From the NCBI GenBank assembly GCA_025463925.1, contig JAODBK010000072.1, positions 1-64,000 on the forward strand: a DNA stretch of 64,000 nt, written 5' to 3'. Positions 40,211 through 48,967 of this stretch are shown piece by piece. A model generated the notes under the pieces. It searched no databases and was not told the origin of the DNA. It saw nothing but the letters and a program-made list of their open reading frames with translations. Positions within the stretch are counted from its first letter, which is position 1. Each line of letters starts with the position of its first letter. Source of the DNA: Acidimicrobiales bacterium (GTDB lineage Bacteria > Actinomycetota > Acidimicrobiia > Acidimicrobiales > AC-14). The translations under genes and the position numbers were made by a program.

Positions 40211-40971
40211 TCGGCCTCACCCTGCCGAGCGCTCTCGGGCCGGCGCTCTTCGTCGCCTTCGTCGCCGGGATGATCTCGTTCCTCTCGCCGTGCGTGCTGC
40301 CGCTCGTCCCGGGCTACATCGCCATGATCTCCGGCGTGAATGTGGCCGAGCTGGCCGACGGCGAGCCGGCCGACGTCAGCCGCGTCGTGCGCTCGACGTT
40401 GCTCTTCGTCGCCGGCTTCACCGTCGTCTTCGTCGCGTTGGGCGCGACCGCCAGCGGCCTCGGCCGGGCGCTGCAGGACCACCAGCGGGGGTTCGACCAG
40501 GTGAGCGGCGTCGTCATCATCGTGATGGGTCTGTTCCTCGCCGGCGCGGTCTCGCCGCGGCTGCTGATGGTCGAGCGCCGCTTCCACGTCACGCCGGGCC
40601 GGCTCGGGCCGTGGGCGACACCACTGCTGGGCATGGCGTTCGCGTTCGGGTGGACGCCGTGCATCGGCCCGGTGCTCGGTGGCGTGTTCACGCTGGCCGA
40701 GCGATCCGACCAGTTGAGTCGCGGCGTCGCGCTGCTCTTCTCGTATTCACTCGGGCTCGGCGTGCCGTTCGTGCTCACCGGGCTGGCCTTCGGTCGGATG
40801 ACGACGGTGTTCGCGTGGGTCAAGCGGCACTACCGCGCGATCAACCTCGTGTCCGGTCTGGCGCTGGCCGGCTTCGGCGTGCTGCTGCTGACCCACCGCG
40901 TCCACTGGATCTCCAACCGCATCCTCGACGCGATGGACGCGCTGCATCTCACCTGGCTGGCGCGGAGCTGA
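40207..40971 (+). CDS. ccdA: CcdA-type thiol:disulfide membrane transporter
   Basis: A 254-residue membrane protein with six helices and the two redox cysteines in SFLSPCVLPLVPGY and GWTPCIGPVLGG, the CcdA/DsbD transmembrane domain. It passes electrons from cytosolic thioredoxin to exported CcmG/CcmH-type proteins that keep apocytochrome c reduced, which fits the ccm cluster beginning 990 bp downstream. GTG overlaps the crotonase stop (GTGA). Confidence 0.9.
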   Translation: MIGLTLPSALGPALFVAFVAGMISFLSPCVLPLVPGYIAMISGVNVAELADGEPADVSRVVRSTLLFVAGFTVVFVALGATASGLGRALQDHQRGFDQVSGVVIIVMGLFLAGAVSPRLLMVERRFHVTPGRLGPWATPLLGMAFAFGWTPCIGPVLGGVFTLAERSDQLSRGVALLFSYSLGLGVPFVLTGLAFGRMTTVFAWVKRHYRAINLVSGLALAGFGVLLLTHRVHWISNRILDAMDALHLTWLARS

Positions 40972-40988
40972 CCCCGCGGCGGGGTCAG
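40968..40988. terminator. bidirectional hairpin spanning two stop codons
   Basis: A 9-bp perfect stem CTGACCCCG/CGGGGTCAG with a 3-nt loop lies between the convergent ccdA and sortase genes. Each arm contains the stop codon of one gene. No T-run; termination is inferred from position. Confidence 0.6.
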
Positions 40989-41890
40989 ACGTTGCCCGGG
41001 AGCAGGCGGCTGAAGTTCTCGAAGAACACGAACAGCACGAGCAGGAACACCGGTGTGCCGACGAGCCACGCCGGCCAGAACCGCCAGCGCCGACCGAGCT
41101 GCCAAATGCCGAGGCCGACCAGCGCGGTGAGCAGGCCCCACAACAGTGCCGGGGTGCGCGCCGTGCTGTCGCCGGAGAGACCGGCTTGGTCGTCGGCCGG
41201 CGTGGTGCCGCCCGCCGTCGTCACCGGTGCCTGGGCGGGCACCACGTCCGTCGGCTTCGCCTGGCCGACCAGCTCGGCCACCACGATGAGCCGGTGCGAG
41301 GCGCTGAACTTGGGCGTGCACGTCGTCAGGGTCAGCCGGGCGTCGAGCGTCGGGTCGAGCACCTCGAGCTGATTCGGGTTCACCGACTTCAGCGACGCGA
41401 CCCGGTAGATGTAGGGCTGTTCGCCCGAATCGCGTGTGGTGATGCGGATCTCGTCACCCGCGTTCAGCTCGTCGAGTCGCCCGAACGGCGCGCCGTACGT
41501 CGTGCGGTGACCGGCGATGGCGGCGTTGCCCTGATGGCCTGGCATGGGCGTCTTGGGATAGTGGCCCGGGCCCTTCTTCAGGTCGCCCACGCCGACGCCC
41601 TGCACGACGAACTGGTCGACGCCGATCTTGGGGATGCGGATCTCGGCGACCGCCTCGCCCGCCGGGACGGGCTGCGGGCCGGTGGTCGGGGGTGCGGTTT
41701 GTCCCGGCGTGGTCGGTACCGTCGTCGTCGGCGCGAGCAGTTGCGACCGGAACGCGTGCTTCAGCGACTTCTGGCTCCGGGCCTGCGCGATGTTGGTGCC
41801 CCACAGCTGGTACACGACGAAGAGCAGCACCAGCACGCCGAACGTGATGAGCCCGCGCCCGATGCCACCCACGACGCGGCGCAGCTCCAC
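40985..41890 (-). CDS. srtE: class E sortase
   Basis: A 301-residue membrane transpeptidase. Helix 1 (about 14-28) anchors the N-terminus; a Pro/Thr linker precedes the catalytic domain with His128 (AGHRTTYG), Cys191 (TLTTC) and Arg200 (SASHR). C-terminal hydrophobic segments (about 248-268 and 275-295) are an extra membrane hairpin. TLTTC and an N-terminal anchor are typical of class E housekeeping sortases in high-GC actinobacteria. Two proteins with LPATG tails are encoded in this window (11979 and 60212) and are plausible substrates. Confidence 0.88.
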   Translation of the reverse strand: MELRRVVGGIGRGLITFGVLVLLFVVYQLWGTNIAQARSQKSLKHAFRSQLLAPTTTVPTTPGQTAPPTTGPQPVPAGEAVAEIRIPKIGVDQFVVQGVGVGDLKKGPGHYPKTPMPGHQGNAAIAGHRTTYGAPFGRLDELNAGDEIRITTRDSGEQPYIYRVASLKSVNPNQLEVLDPTLDARLTLTTCTPKFSASHRLIVVAELVGQAKPTDVVPAQAPVTTAGGTTPADDQAGLSGDSTARTPALLWGLLTALVGLGIWQLGRRWRFWPAWLVGTPVFLLVLFVFFENFSRLLPGNV

Positions 41891-41960
41891 GGGCGCTGAG
41901 GGTACCGGTCCTGCTTGGATTGTTGTTTCGGGTCACCAGTAGCGTGGAGCCGGTTTTCGC

Positions 41961-42653
41961 ATGCCTCTCGCCGTCCGTTTCCGCGCCGCGGTCTCCCTGT
42001 TGGGCCGGTTTCCCGCCCTCGCCGGCGTCGATCTCGACGTCGGGATGGGCGAGGTCGTGCTCGTCCAGGGACCGAACGGCGCCGGCAAGACCACGCTGTT
42101 GCGGGCCTGTGCCGGGCTGGTCGCAGTCGCGTCGGGTGAAGCCTCGGTGCTCGGGCACGACCTGACGCGCGACCGGCGCGCCGTCCGGCGCCGGATCGGC
42201 CTGCTGGGTCACGCCACGTTCCTCTACGACGACCTCACCGTCGCCGACAACGTCCGGTTCGCCGTCCGAGCGGCCGGTGGATCGGCGTCGGGGCCCGAGC
42301 TCGACGCCGCGCTGGCCCGGCTCCAGCTCGACGGTCGGCTGCGCGATGTCGTGGTGGCCCGCCTGTCGGCCGGGCAGCGCCGACGGGTCGCGGTCGCGGC
42401 GCTGGTGGCGCGCCGCCCCGAGCTGTGGCTGCTCGACGAGCCCCACGCCGGGCTCGACGCCGACGGCCGCAACCTGCTCGACGCGCTCGTCGTCGCGGCC
42501 GCCGCCGACGGGGCCGCGGTCGTCGTGGCGTCGCACGAGGTGGAGCGGGCCGGCGCGATCGCCCACCGCGCGGTCACGATGGCCGGCGGCCAGATCCACG
42601 CCGCGTCGCCGGGACCGCCGGCCGCGGCACGGGAGCCGGCCAGTGTTTCGTGA
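41961..42653 (+). CDS. ccmA: heme exporter ATPase CcmA
   Basis: A 230-residue ABC ATPase. Walker A GPNGAGKTT near residue 37, signature LSAGQRRRVA near 137, Walker B LWLLDEP and the switch His in VASHE are intact. With CcmB and CcmC it drives release of holo-CcmE. It is the first gene of a plus-strand run of overlapping ccm genes to 48340, divergent from the sortase gene. Confidence 0.9.
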   Translation: MPLAVRFRAAVSLLGRFPALAGVDLDVGMGEVVLVQGPNGAGKTTLLRACAGLVAVASGEASVLGHDLTRDRRAVRRRIGLLGHATFLYDDLTVADNVRFAVRAAGGSASGPELDAALARLQLDGRLRDVVVARLSAGQRRRVAVAALVARRPELWLLDEPHAGLDADGRNLLDALVVAAAADGAAVVVASHEVERAGAIAHRAVTMAGGQIHAASPGPPAAAREPASVS

Positions 42654-43311
42654 CGCCGCACTCGTCGCCGGGAAGGACCTGCGCATCGAAGCCCGGTCGC
42701 GCGTCGCCATGAACCAGGTCGCGCCGTTCGCGGTGCTGGTGCTCATCCTGTTCGCGTTCGCGCTCGACCCCGACCACGGCGTGCTGGTGAAGGCGGCGGC
42801 CGGCCTGTACTGGGTCGCGGTGCTGTTCTCGTCGCTGCTCGCGGTGCAGCGCAGCTTCGCGGTGGAGGCGGCCGACTCGGCGCGCGACGGCCTGCGATTG
42901 TCGGGGCTCGATCCGGCCGGCATCTTCCTCGGCAAGGCCGGCGCGGTCGCGGCGCAGCTGCTGGCGCTCGAGGTCCTCCTCGGCGTGGGGATCGTCGCCT
43001 TCTACGACACCCGTCTGCACGGCGCCGCGCTGCTGATCGCAACCGCGATCGTGGCGACGATCGGTCTGGCCGCGGCCGGCACGGTGTACGGGATTCTCGC
43101 CGCCGGCCTCCGGGTGCGCGAGACGCTGCTGCCGTTGCTCGTCCTCCCCGCCGTCGCGCCGGTGCTGCTCGCGGCCACGCGCGCGTGGGAGGTGGCCCTC
43201 GGCCAGAGCGCCGACAACGGCTGGCGTTGGGTGCAGCTGCTCGGCGTGTTCGCGGTGGTCTACGTGGCCTTCGGTGTGCTGGCGTTCGGCCCGCTCATGG
43301 AGGAGTCATGA
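42643..43311 (+). CDS. ccmB: heme exporter membrane subunit CcmB
   Basis: A 222-residue protein with six hydrophobic helices. The N-terminal LVAGKDLRIEARSR and the central RDGLRLSGLDPAGIFLGKAG follow the CcmB pattern. GTG 42643 overlaps ccmA by 11 bp, and the stop overlaps ccmC (ATGA). Confidence 0.88.
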   Translation: MFRDAALVAGKDLRIEARSRVAMNQVAPFAVLVLILFAFALDPDHGVLVKAAAGLYWVAVLFSSLLAVQRSFAVEAADSARDGLRLSGLDPAGIFLGKAGAVAAQLLALEVLLGVGIVAFYDTRLHGAALLIATAIVATIGLAAAGTVYGILAAGLRVRETLLPLLVLPAVAPVLLAATRAWEVALGQSADNGWRWVQLLGVFAVVYVAFGVLAFGPLMEES

Positions 43312-44039
43312 CCCGGCGGGCGACGAACATCCTCGGGCTCGTCGCGCTCGCGCTGGTCGGTACGACGATCGGCATGGGCCTGGCACTGCCCCGCACCGTC
43401 GAGCAGCACGAGTACTCGCGGATGATCGCGATCCACCCGCCGCTGGCGTGGGCCTCGTACGTCAGCTTCGGCGTGACCGCACTGGCCAGCGCGCTCTATC
43501 TGTGGCCGCGCACGCGGTCGCGCTTCTGGGATCTGGTCGCGGGTGCGTCGGCCGAGATCAGCGCGGTGTTCACCGCGCTCACGCTGGTCACCGGCTCGAT
43601 CTGGGGCCGGCCGACGTGGGGGGTGTGGTGGGTGTGGGACGCCCGACTGACCCTCACCGCGCTCATGCTGGCGCTGCTGCTGGGCTACCTCGCGTTGCGC
43701 CGGGTGCCGGGCGACATCGGCGCGCGCGGAAAGCGGTCGGCCGTGGTCGCGCTGGCGTCGGCGTTGGTGATCCCGATCGACCACTTCGCGGTCGACTGGT
43801 GGACGACGTTGCACCAGGACAGCTCGATCGAGCGGGCCAAGGACACGCTCGGCGGCCCGTTCGTCGCCGCCATGCTGGTCGGCTTCGTGGCGTTCACCGT
43901 GCTGTACGCGTGGTTGCTCGTGCTCCGCTTCCGCGTCGAGCAGTTGGAGGACCGGTACGAGGTGGAGGGCCTCGACGTGGCGCTGGCGGCCCGTCGCGCC
44001 GAGGCACTTCCGCTCCGCGAGCCCGAGGTGGTGGCCTGA
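43308..44039 (+). CDS. ccmC: heme-handling membrane protein CcmC
   Basis: A 243-residue protein with six helices, the tryptophan-rich WWD segment as WGVWWVWDARLT, and flanking heme-ligand histidines in IHPPLAW and IDHFAVDWWTTLHQ. It loads heme onto CcmE. ATG overlaps the ccmB stop, and its stop overlaps ccmD (TGATG). Confidence 0.92.
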   Translation: MTRRATNILGLVALALVGTTIGMGLALPRTVEQHEYSRMIAIHPPLAWASYVSFGVTALASALYLWPRTRSRFWDLVAGASAEISAVFTALTLVTGSIWGRPTWGVWWVWDARLTLTALMLALLLGYLALRRVPGDIGARGKRSAVVALASALVIPIDHFAVDWWTTLHQDSSIERAKDTLGGPFVAAMLVGFVAFTVLYAWLLVLRFRVEQLEDRYEVEGLDVALAARRAEALPLREPEVVA

Positions 44040-44149
44040 TGGGCTACGTCGCCGCCGGCTACTCCATCACGATCGTCGCGCTCGGCGGGTACGCCCTTCG
44101 CACGGTCATGCGGGCCCGGGCGCTGCGCCGGCGGTTCCCCGACTCGTGA
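44039..44149 (+). CDS. ccmD: CcmD-like small membrane protein
   Basis: A 36-residue single-helix protein (GYSITIVALGGYALRTVM followed by basic RARALRRR) in exactly the ccmD position between ccmC and ccmE, overlapping both. CcmD links CcmE to the CcmABC complex. The sequence is too short for firm identification without context. Confidence 0.8.
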   Translation: MGYVAAGYSITIVALGGYALRTVMRARALRRRFPDS

Positions 44150-44547
44150 ACACCCGCGTCGTCGTGGCTCTGGCCGCCATCGCGGCCGCGCTGATCATCC
44201 TGTTCGTGAACCTCGGCCAGGCGACCCAGTTCTTCCGGACGGCGGATCAGGCGGTGGCCCAGCGCGCCAAGCTCGGGCATCGGCGCTTCCGCATCGAGGG
44301 AACGGTCGTCGACGGCTCGGTGCACACCGCCGGCCAGCAGGTCGCGTTCGTGATCGAGAGCAAGGGCGCGCGCGTGGACGTGCTGCACACCGGCGATCCG
44401 CCGCAGCTGTTCAAGCCCGGCATCCCGGTCGTGCTCGAGGGCCGTTTCGAGGGGCAGCACTTCGCCAGCGACCGCATCCTCGTGAAGCACACGGAGTCCT
44501 ACAAGGTGCAGCACCCCGACCGCGTGTCCACGACGGTCGCGGGCTGA
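44146..44547 (+). CDS. ccmE: heme chaperone CcmE
   Basis: A 133-residue protein with an N-terminal membrane anchor (about 5-24) and an OB-fold periplasmic domain. The covalent heme-binding His115 sits in LVKHTESYK with Tyr119 four residues later, as in the His-x3-Tyr class. It carries heme from CcmC to CcmF. GTG overlaps the ccmD stop. Confidence 0.93.
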   Translation: MNTRVVVALAAIAAALIILFVNLGQATQFFRTADQAVAQRAKLGHRRFRIEGTVVDGSVHTAGQQVAFVIESKGARVDVLHTGDPPQLFKPGIPVVLEGRFEGQHFASDRILVKHTESYKVQHPDRVSTTVAG

Positions 44548-44560
44548 GGGCCGGCTTCCG

Positions 44561-46528
44561 ATGAGTGCGGTCCTCGGCAGCGGCGCGGTCGTGCTGGGTC
44601 TCGTCGCGTCGCTGCTCGGCATCGTCACCATCGGCGTGGGATTGCGCCGACGCGACCCCCGCCTGCTCGCCGCCGGCCGCTCCTACGCGTGGGTGATCCT
44701 CAGCGCCGCGGTCATGGCGACGTTCGCGATGGAGCTGGCGTTGGTGCGCCACGACTTCAGTCTCAGGTACGTCGCCGCGAACGGCAGTCGCACGACGCCA
44801 CTGCTGTTCACCATCACCGGCATGTGGTCGGCCCTCGAGGGCTCGATCCTGCTGTGGTCGCTCGTGCTGGCCGGCTACCTCGCGCTCATGGTGCGGCACT
44901 TCCGCGACCGGGTGGCCGACCCACTCGTCGGATGGGCGACGCTCACCGTCTTCGTGGTCACCGCGTTCTTCTTCGGCCTGATGACCGGGCCGGCGAACCC
45001 GTTCCGGCTGGTGAGCGGGGCCACGCCACTCGACGGCCCGGGCCCGAACCCGCTCCTGCAGAACCATCCGCTCGTCGCGTTCCACCCGCCGCTGCTCTAC
45101 CTCGGCTACGTCGGCTTCACCATCCCGTTCGCGTTCGCGGTCGCGGCGCTCGTCACCGGCCGCCTGGGTGAGGGCTGGCTCGTCGAGACCAGGCGCTGGA
45201 CCCTCTTCGCTTGGGGCTTCCTCACCATCGGGATCGTCCTCGGCGCGTGGTGGAGCTACGAGGTGCTCGGCTGGGGCGGGTACTGGGCGTGGGACCCGGT
45301 CGAGAACGCGTCGTTCATCCCGTGGTTGACGGCGACCGCGTACGTGCACTCGGTGATGGTGCAGGAGCGCCGCGGCATGCTGCGCATCTGGAACCTGTCG
45401 CTGCTGCTGGCGACGTTCAGCCTGACGATCCTCGGCACGTTCCTCACGCGCTCGGGCGTGCTCGACTCGGTGCACGCGTTCAGTGAGTCTTCCATCGGCC
45501 CGCTGATCCTCGGGTTCTTCGCGTTGATCGTCGCCGTCTCGGTCGTGCTGATCGGCTGGCGCGGCGATCGGCTGCGGTCGCCCGGCACCATCGACTCGCC
45601 GGTGTCGCGCGAAGGCGCGTTCCTGGCCAACAACGTGCTGTTCGCGGCGTTCGCGTTCGTGGTGCTCCTCGGGACGGTGTTCCCGCTCCTGGCCGAGGCC
45701 ATGAACGGCGACCGCATCTCGGTCGGCGGCCCGTACTTCAACCGCATGACCGGGCCGGTCGGCTTCACCTTGCTGTTCCTGATGGCGATCGCGCCGGCGT
45801 TGCCATGGCGCAAGGCATCGGGCGAGCTGCTCTCGAAGCGGTTGCTCTGGCCGGCGTGGAGCGCCGCCGCGGTGGTCGCGGTGTGCGTGGTCGGCGGGCT
45901 GCGCGGTTTCACGCCGCTGCTGGCGTTCGCGCTCGGCGGTTTCGCGGGCGGCGCCGCGGTCCGCCAGCTGGTGCTGTCGGCCCGCCGGCAGGGCCGGCGC
46001 GGGCTGATCGGCCGGGCCAACGGCGGCATGGTGGTGCATCTCGGCGTGGTGCTGATCGCGGTCGCGTTCGCGGCGAGCCACGCGTACTCGCACAGCCACG
46101 AGTTCACGCTGAAGCCGGGCCAGTCGGCCGAGCTGGCCGGCCACCACGTCACCTACCTCGGGACGAACACCGAGACGCACGGGAACAAGACGAGCATCTC
46201 GGCGCGCGTGCGCATCGACGGCGGCAAGGTCTACGCGCCGGCACTCCAACGCTTTCCGTTCGCGACGCAGGCGATCGGCTCGCCGTCGGTCAAGACCGGT
46301 TGGCGGGACGACGTCTACCTCACGTTGGTGAGCCCGCCCGACACGTCGGCGGCCGAGCCCGACGCCGCGGTGGTGGGCGTGCTCATCGAGCCGATGATGA
46401 TGTGGCTCTGGATCGGTGGCGGGCTGATGGGCATCGGCACCTTCCTGGCGGCGTGGCCCGGGCGGCGCCGGCGGCTGCCCACCGCGCCGGTCTCGGAGCC
46501 GCTCCCCGAGCTGGCCGGGGTCGGATGA
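44561..46528 (+). CDS. ccmF: cytochrome c heme lyase subunit CcmF
   Basis: A 655-residue protein with about 14-15 helices. The WWD heme-handling segment GWGGYWAWDPVENASF, the HPPLLYLGY histidine and LGTFLTRSGVLDSVHAF are diagnostic. The C-terminal exported domain (about 515-620) precedes the last helix. It ligates heme to apocytochrome c with CcmH. ATG 44561 lies 13 bp after ccmE. Confidence 0.95.
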   Translation: MSAVLGSGAVVLGLVASLLGIVTIGVGLRRRDPRLLAAGRSYAWVILSAAVMATFAMELALVRHDFSLRYVAANGSRTTPLLFTITGMWSALEGSILLWSLVLAGYLALMVRHFRDRVADPLVGWATLTVFVVTAFFFGLMTGPANPFRLVSGATPLDGPGPNPLLQNHPLVAFHPPLLYLGYVGFTIPFAFAVAALVTGRLGEGWLVETRRWTLFAWGFLTIGIVLGAWWSYEVLGWGGYWAWDPVENASFIPWLTATAYVHSVMVQERRGMLRIWNLSLLLATFSLTILGTFLTRSGVLDSVHAFSESSIGPLILGFFALIVAVSVVLIGWRGDRLRSPGTIDSPVSREGAFLANNVLFAAFAFVVLLGTVFPLLAEAMNGDRISVGGPYFNRMTGPVGFTLLFLMAIAPALPWRKASGELLSKRLLWPAWSAAAVVAVCVVGGLRGFTPLLAFALGGFAGGAAVRQLVLSARRQGRRGLIGRANGGMVVHLGVVLIAVAFAASHAYSHSHEFTLKPGQSAELAGHHVTYLGTNTETHGNKTSISARVRIDGGKVYAPALQRFPFATQAIGSPSVKTGWRDDVYLTLVSPPDTSAAEPDAAVVGVLIEPMMMWLWIGGGLMGIGTFLAAWPGRRRRLPTAPVSEPLPELAGVG

Positions 46529-47100
46529 CGGTGCCGATCGACGAGCGCGATCGGCCGACGACCCGCCGCACCGGGTTGTGGGTCGCGATCGTGATCGCCA
46601 CCGTGATGGTCGTGTTCGTGGCCGTGCTGGCGACCCGTCCGTCGGCGGCCGATCGCCAGGCGCTGAGCCCGCTGCTCGGCAAGCCGGCGCCCGCGGTGTC
46701 CGGCACCGCGGTCGACGGGACCAGGGTCGACGCCAGCGCGCTGCGGGGCAAGTTCGTGCTGGTGAACTTCTTCGCGTCCTGGTGCGCGTCGTGCGTGCAG
46801 GAGCACCCCGAGCTCGTGCGGTTCTCGCAGCGTCACCAGGTGACCGGCGACGCCGCGGTCGTCAGCGTGATCTTCAGCGACGACGTGGCCAGCGTGCGCC
46901 GCTTCGTCGCCGACAAGGGGGCCACCTGGCCGATCATCCCCGACCCCGGCGGGCACATCGCGTACGACTTCGGCGTCCGCGGACCGCCCGAGTCGTTCCT
47001 GATCGACCGGAGCGGCAACGTCGTGTCGAAGATCATCGGCACCGTGCGGGCCGACTCGCTCGACCGCCTCCTCAGCGAAGCGAGGGCCCGGGGGTTGTGA
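46525..47100 (+). CDS. ccmG: thioredoxin-like CcmG/DsbE
   Basis: A 191-residue membrane-anchored thioredoxin-fold protein. Helix about 17-37, then the TlpA/ResA-type fold with NFFASWCASC (Cys87, Cys90) and the cis-Pro segment GPPESFLID. It reduces apocytochrome c cysteines using electrons from CcdA. ATGA overlap with ccmF. Confidence 0.92.
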   Translation: MTVPIDERDRPTTRRTGLWVAIVIATVMVVFVAVLATRPSAADRQALSPLLGKPAPAVSGTAVDGTRVDASALRGKFVLVNFFASWCASCVQEHPELVRFSQRHQVTGDAAVVSVIFSDDVASVRRFVADKGATWPIIPDPGGHIAYDFGVRGPPESFLIDRSGNVVSKIIGTVRADSLDRLLSEARARGL

Positions 47101-47546
47101 GCCGCCATCGGCTGTCGTGGGTCGGGGCGATCGCGGTGCTGGCGGTCGCGCTGCTCGTCGGCGCGCAGGGCTCGGGCCAGCCCGAGACGCCGGCCCGGCG
47201 GGCGCTCCGGCTCGCCGGCGACTTCCGCTGCCCGTCGTGCCGTGACCTGTCGGCCGCGCAGTCCGACGCGCCGACCGCGCAGACGTTGCGCGACGAGATC
47301 CTGAAGCTGGTCGAGGCGGGTCGGACCGACGGTGAGATCCGGGCCGAGGTCGTCAACCGGTTCGGGTCCGACATCCTGCTCAAGCCGCCGGCCACCGGGG
47401 TCGCCGGGCTGGTGTGGGTCCTGCCGGTCGTCGCCTTCGTGGCCGCGGTCGCCGGGCTGGGCTTCGCCTTCCGGCGCTGGCGAGCCCGCGCGCTCGGGGG
47501 CCCCAGCGAGGAGGACCGCCGCGTCGTCGAGGAGGCGCTGCGGTGA
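47097..47546 (+). CDS. ccmH: cytochrome c maturation protein CcmH
   Basis: A 149-residue protein: signal/anchor helix (about 7-23), then FRCPSCRDLSAAQSDA with Cys45 and Cys48, the three-helix bundle, and a second helix (about 102-122). It is the short CcmH form, with a CcmI-like partner in the next gene. GTG overlaps the ccmG stop. Confidence 0.92.
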   Translation: MSRHRLSWVGAIAVLAVALLVGAQGSGQPETPARRALRLAGDFRCPSCRDLSAAQSDAPTAQTLRDEILKLVEAGRTDGEIRAEVVNRFGSDILLKPPATGVAGLVWVLPVVAFVAAVAGLGFAFRRWRARALGGPSEEDRRVVEEALR

Positions 47547-48340
47547 CGGCGACGGAATCGCGCGTCGACCTCGACGCGCTGGCCCACCTCGAGGAGCAGC
47601 GCGACTTCCTCTTGCGATCGTTGCAGGACCTCGAGCGGGAGCACGCCGCCGGCGACATCGACGAAGCCGACTACGTCACCCTGAAGGACGACTACACCGC
47701 TCGGGCCGCGGCGGTGATCCGCGCCATCGACGAGGGCCAGGCCGCGCTCGTCGCCGCCCGGCCGCAGCGGGGCTCGTCGGCGGCCCGGCGCCGGACGCGG
47801 GCCATCGCCGTCGCCACCATCGCCGTCGTCGCGCTGGGTGTGCTCGCCGGCGTGCTGGTGGCCGGCTCCTCGGGGCAGCGGGTCGCCGGCCAGCAAGTGT
47901 CGGGCTCGATCGGCGGTTCGGGCAACAGCGACCTCACGCGGGCCCACCTCCTCGATCAGCAGGGCCAAGCACTCGAGGCCTTGCAGGCCTACGACCAGGT
48001 GCTGAAGCCGGACCCGAAGAACGTCGAGGCGCTGACGTACCGCGGCTGGCTCCTGGCCCGTACCAGCGCGTCGGCGGGTGCGGCCGCCGAGTCGTTGTTG
48101 CAGCGGGCCGAGCAGTCGCTCGAGCAGGCCATCGCGATCGACCCGTCGTACCCGGAGGCTCACGTCTTCCGCGGCATCGTGCTCTTCCGGTACCGGGGTC
48201 AGCCGGCGCAGGCCGTCATCGAGTTCCAGCTGGTGCTGTCGGGCAACCCGCCGGCCGACGTCCGCCAGCTCGTCCAGGGCGAGCTGCAACAGGCGCTCGA
48301 CGCGACGAAGGCGGGAACAACCACCACGACGACTGGTTGA
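47543..48340 (+). CDS. ccmI: CcmI-like TPR membrane protein
   Basis: A 265-residue protein. The N-terminal helical region (RDFLLRSLQDLEREHAAGDIDEADY) and a membrane helix (about 92-110) resemble CcmI. The C-terminal half has TPR-like repeats (AHLLDQQGQALEALQAYDQVLKPDPKN; LEQAIAIDPSYPEAHVFRG), expected to hold apocytochrome c. It ends in a Thr-rich tail. GTG overlaps ccmH. It is shorter than proteobacterial CcmI and has one helix rather than two. Confidence 0.83.
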   Translation: MTATESRVDLDALAHLEEQRDFLLRSLQDLEREHAAGDIDEADYVTLKDDYTARAAAVIRAIDEGQAALVAARPQRGSSAARRRTRAIAVATIAVVALGVLAGVLVAGSSGQRVAGQQVSGSIGGSGNSDLTRAHLLDQQGQALEALQAYDQVLKPDPKNVEALTYRGWLLARTSASAGAAAESLLQRAEQSLEQAIAIDPSYPEAHVFRGIVLFRYRGQPAQAVIEFQLVLSGNPPADVRQLVQGELQQALDATKAGTTTTTTG

Positions 48341-48347
48341 CTGGCCC

Positions 48348-48965
48348 GTGGGGTTCTTCGAGCGCAACCGGGCCGAGCTGGCGGAGCGGGGCATCGATCC
48401 GGCCCGCCTGCCGCCCGGCCAGTACTTCACCGACCGCTTCCCGGTGCTCCACGCCGGGCCGGTGCCGGACTATCCCGACCTGTCGACATGGTCGCTGCGC
48501 CTGTTCGGCCTCGTCGCCGCCGAGAAGGTGCTGTCGTGGGACGACGTGCTCGCGCTGCCGGCCACCGAGGTGACGGTCGACATCCACTGCGTCACCAAGT
48601 GGTCGAAGTTCGACACCGTCTGGAAGGGCGTGGCGTTCACCGACCTCATGGCGCTGGTCGACGTCGACCCGAGCGCGACCCACGTCATGGCCCACGCCGA
48701 GCACGGCTTCACCGCCAACATCCCGCTGGCGGATCTCACCGGCGACAACGTCGCGATGGCGGTGTACCTCTACAACGGCGCGCCGCTCGAGCCCGACCAC
48801 GGCTACCCGCTGCGCCTGTTCGTGCCACACCTCTACTTCTGGAAGTCGGCCAAGTGGCTGCGCGGCATCGAGTTCATGGCCGGCGACCAACCCGGGTTCT
48901 GGGAGCAGAACGGCTACCACCTCTACGGCGACCCCTTCCGCGAGCAGCGCTACTGGGGCGACTGA
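48348..48965 (+). CDS. cytosolic molybdopterin-dependent oxidoreductase (sulfite oxidase fold)
   Basis: A 205-residue Oxidored_molyb domain protein. The molybdenum ligand is Cys81 in VDIHCVTKWS, and VPHLYFWKSAKWLRGIEF is the typical C-terminal motif of MsrP/YedY-like enzymes. It has no signal peptide, unlike the homologue at 52070. GTG 48348 lies 7 bp after ccmI, so it is the tail of the ccm operon. The substrate is unknown. Confidence 0.85.
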   Translation: MGFFERNRAELAERGIDPARLPPGQYFTDRFPVLHAGPVPDYPDLSTWSLRLFGLVAAEKVLSWDDVLALPATEVTVDIHCVTKWSKFDTVWKGVAFTDLMALVDVDPSATHVMAHAEHGFTANIPLADLTGDNVAMAVYLYNGAPLEPDHGYPLRLFVPHLYFWKSAKWLRGIEFMAGDQPGFWEQNGYHLYGDPFREQRYWGD

Positions 48966-48967
48966 GG

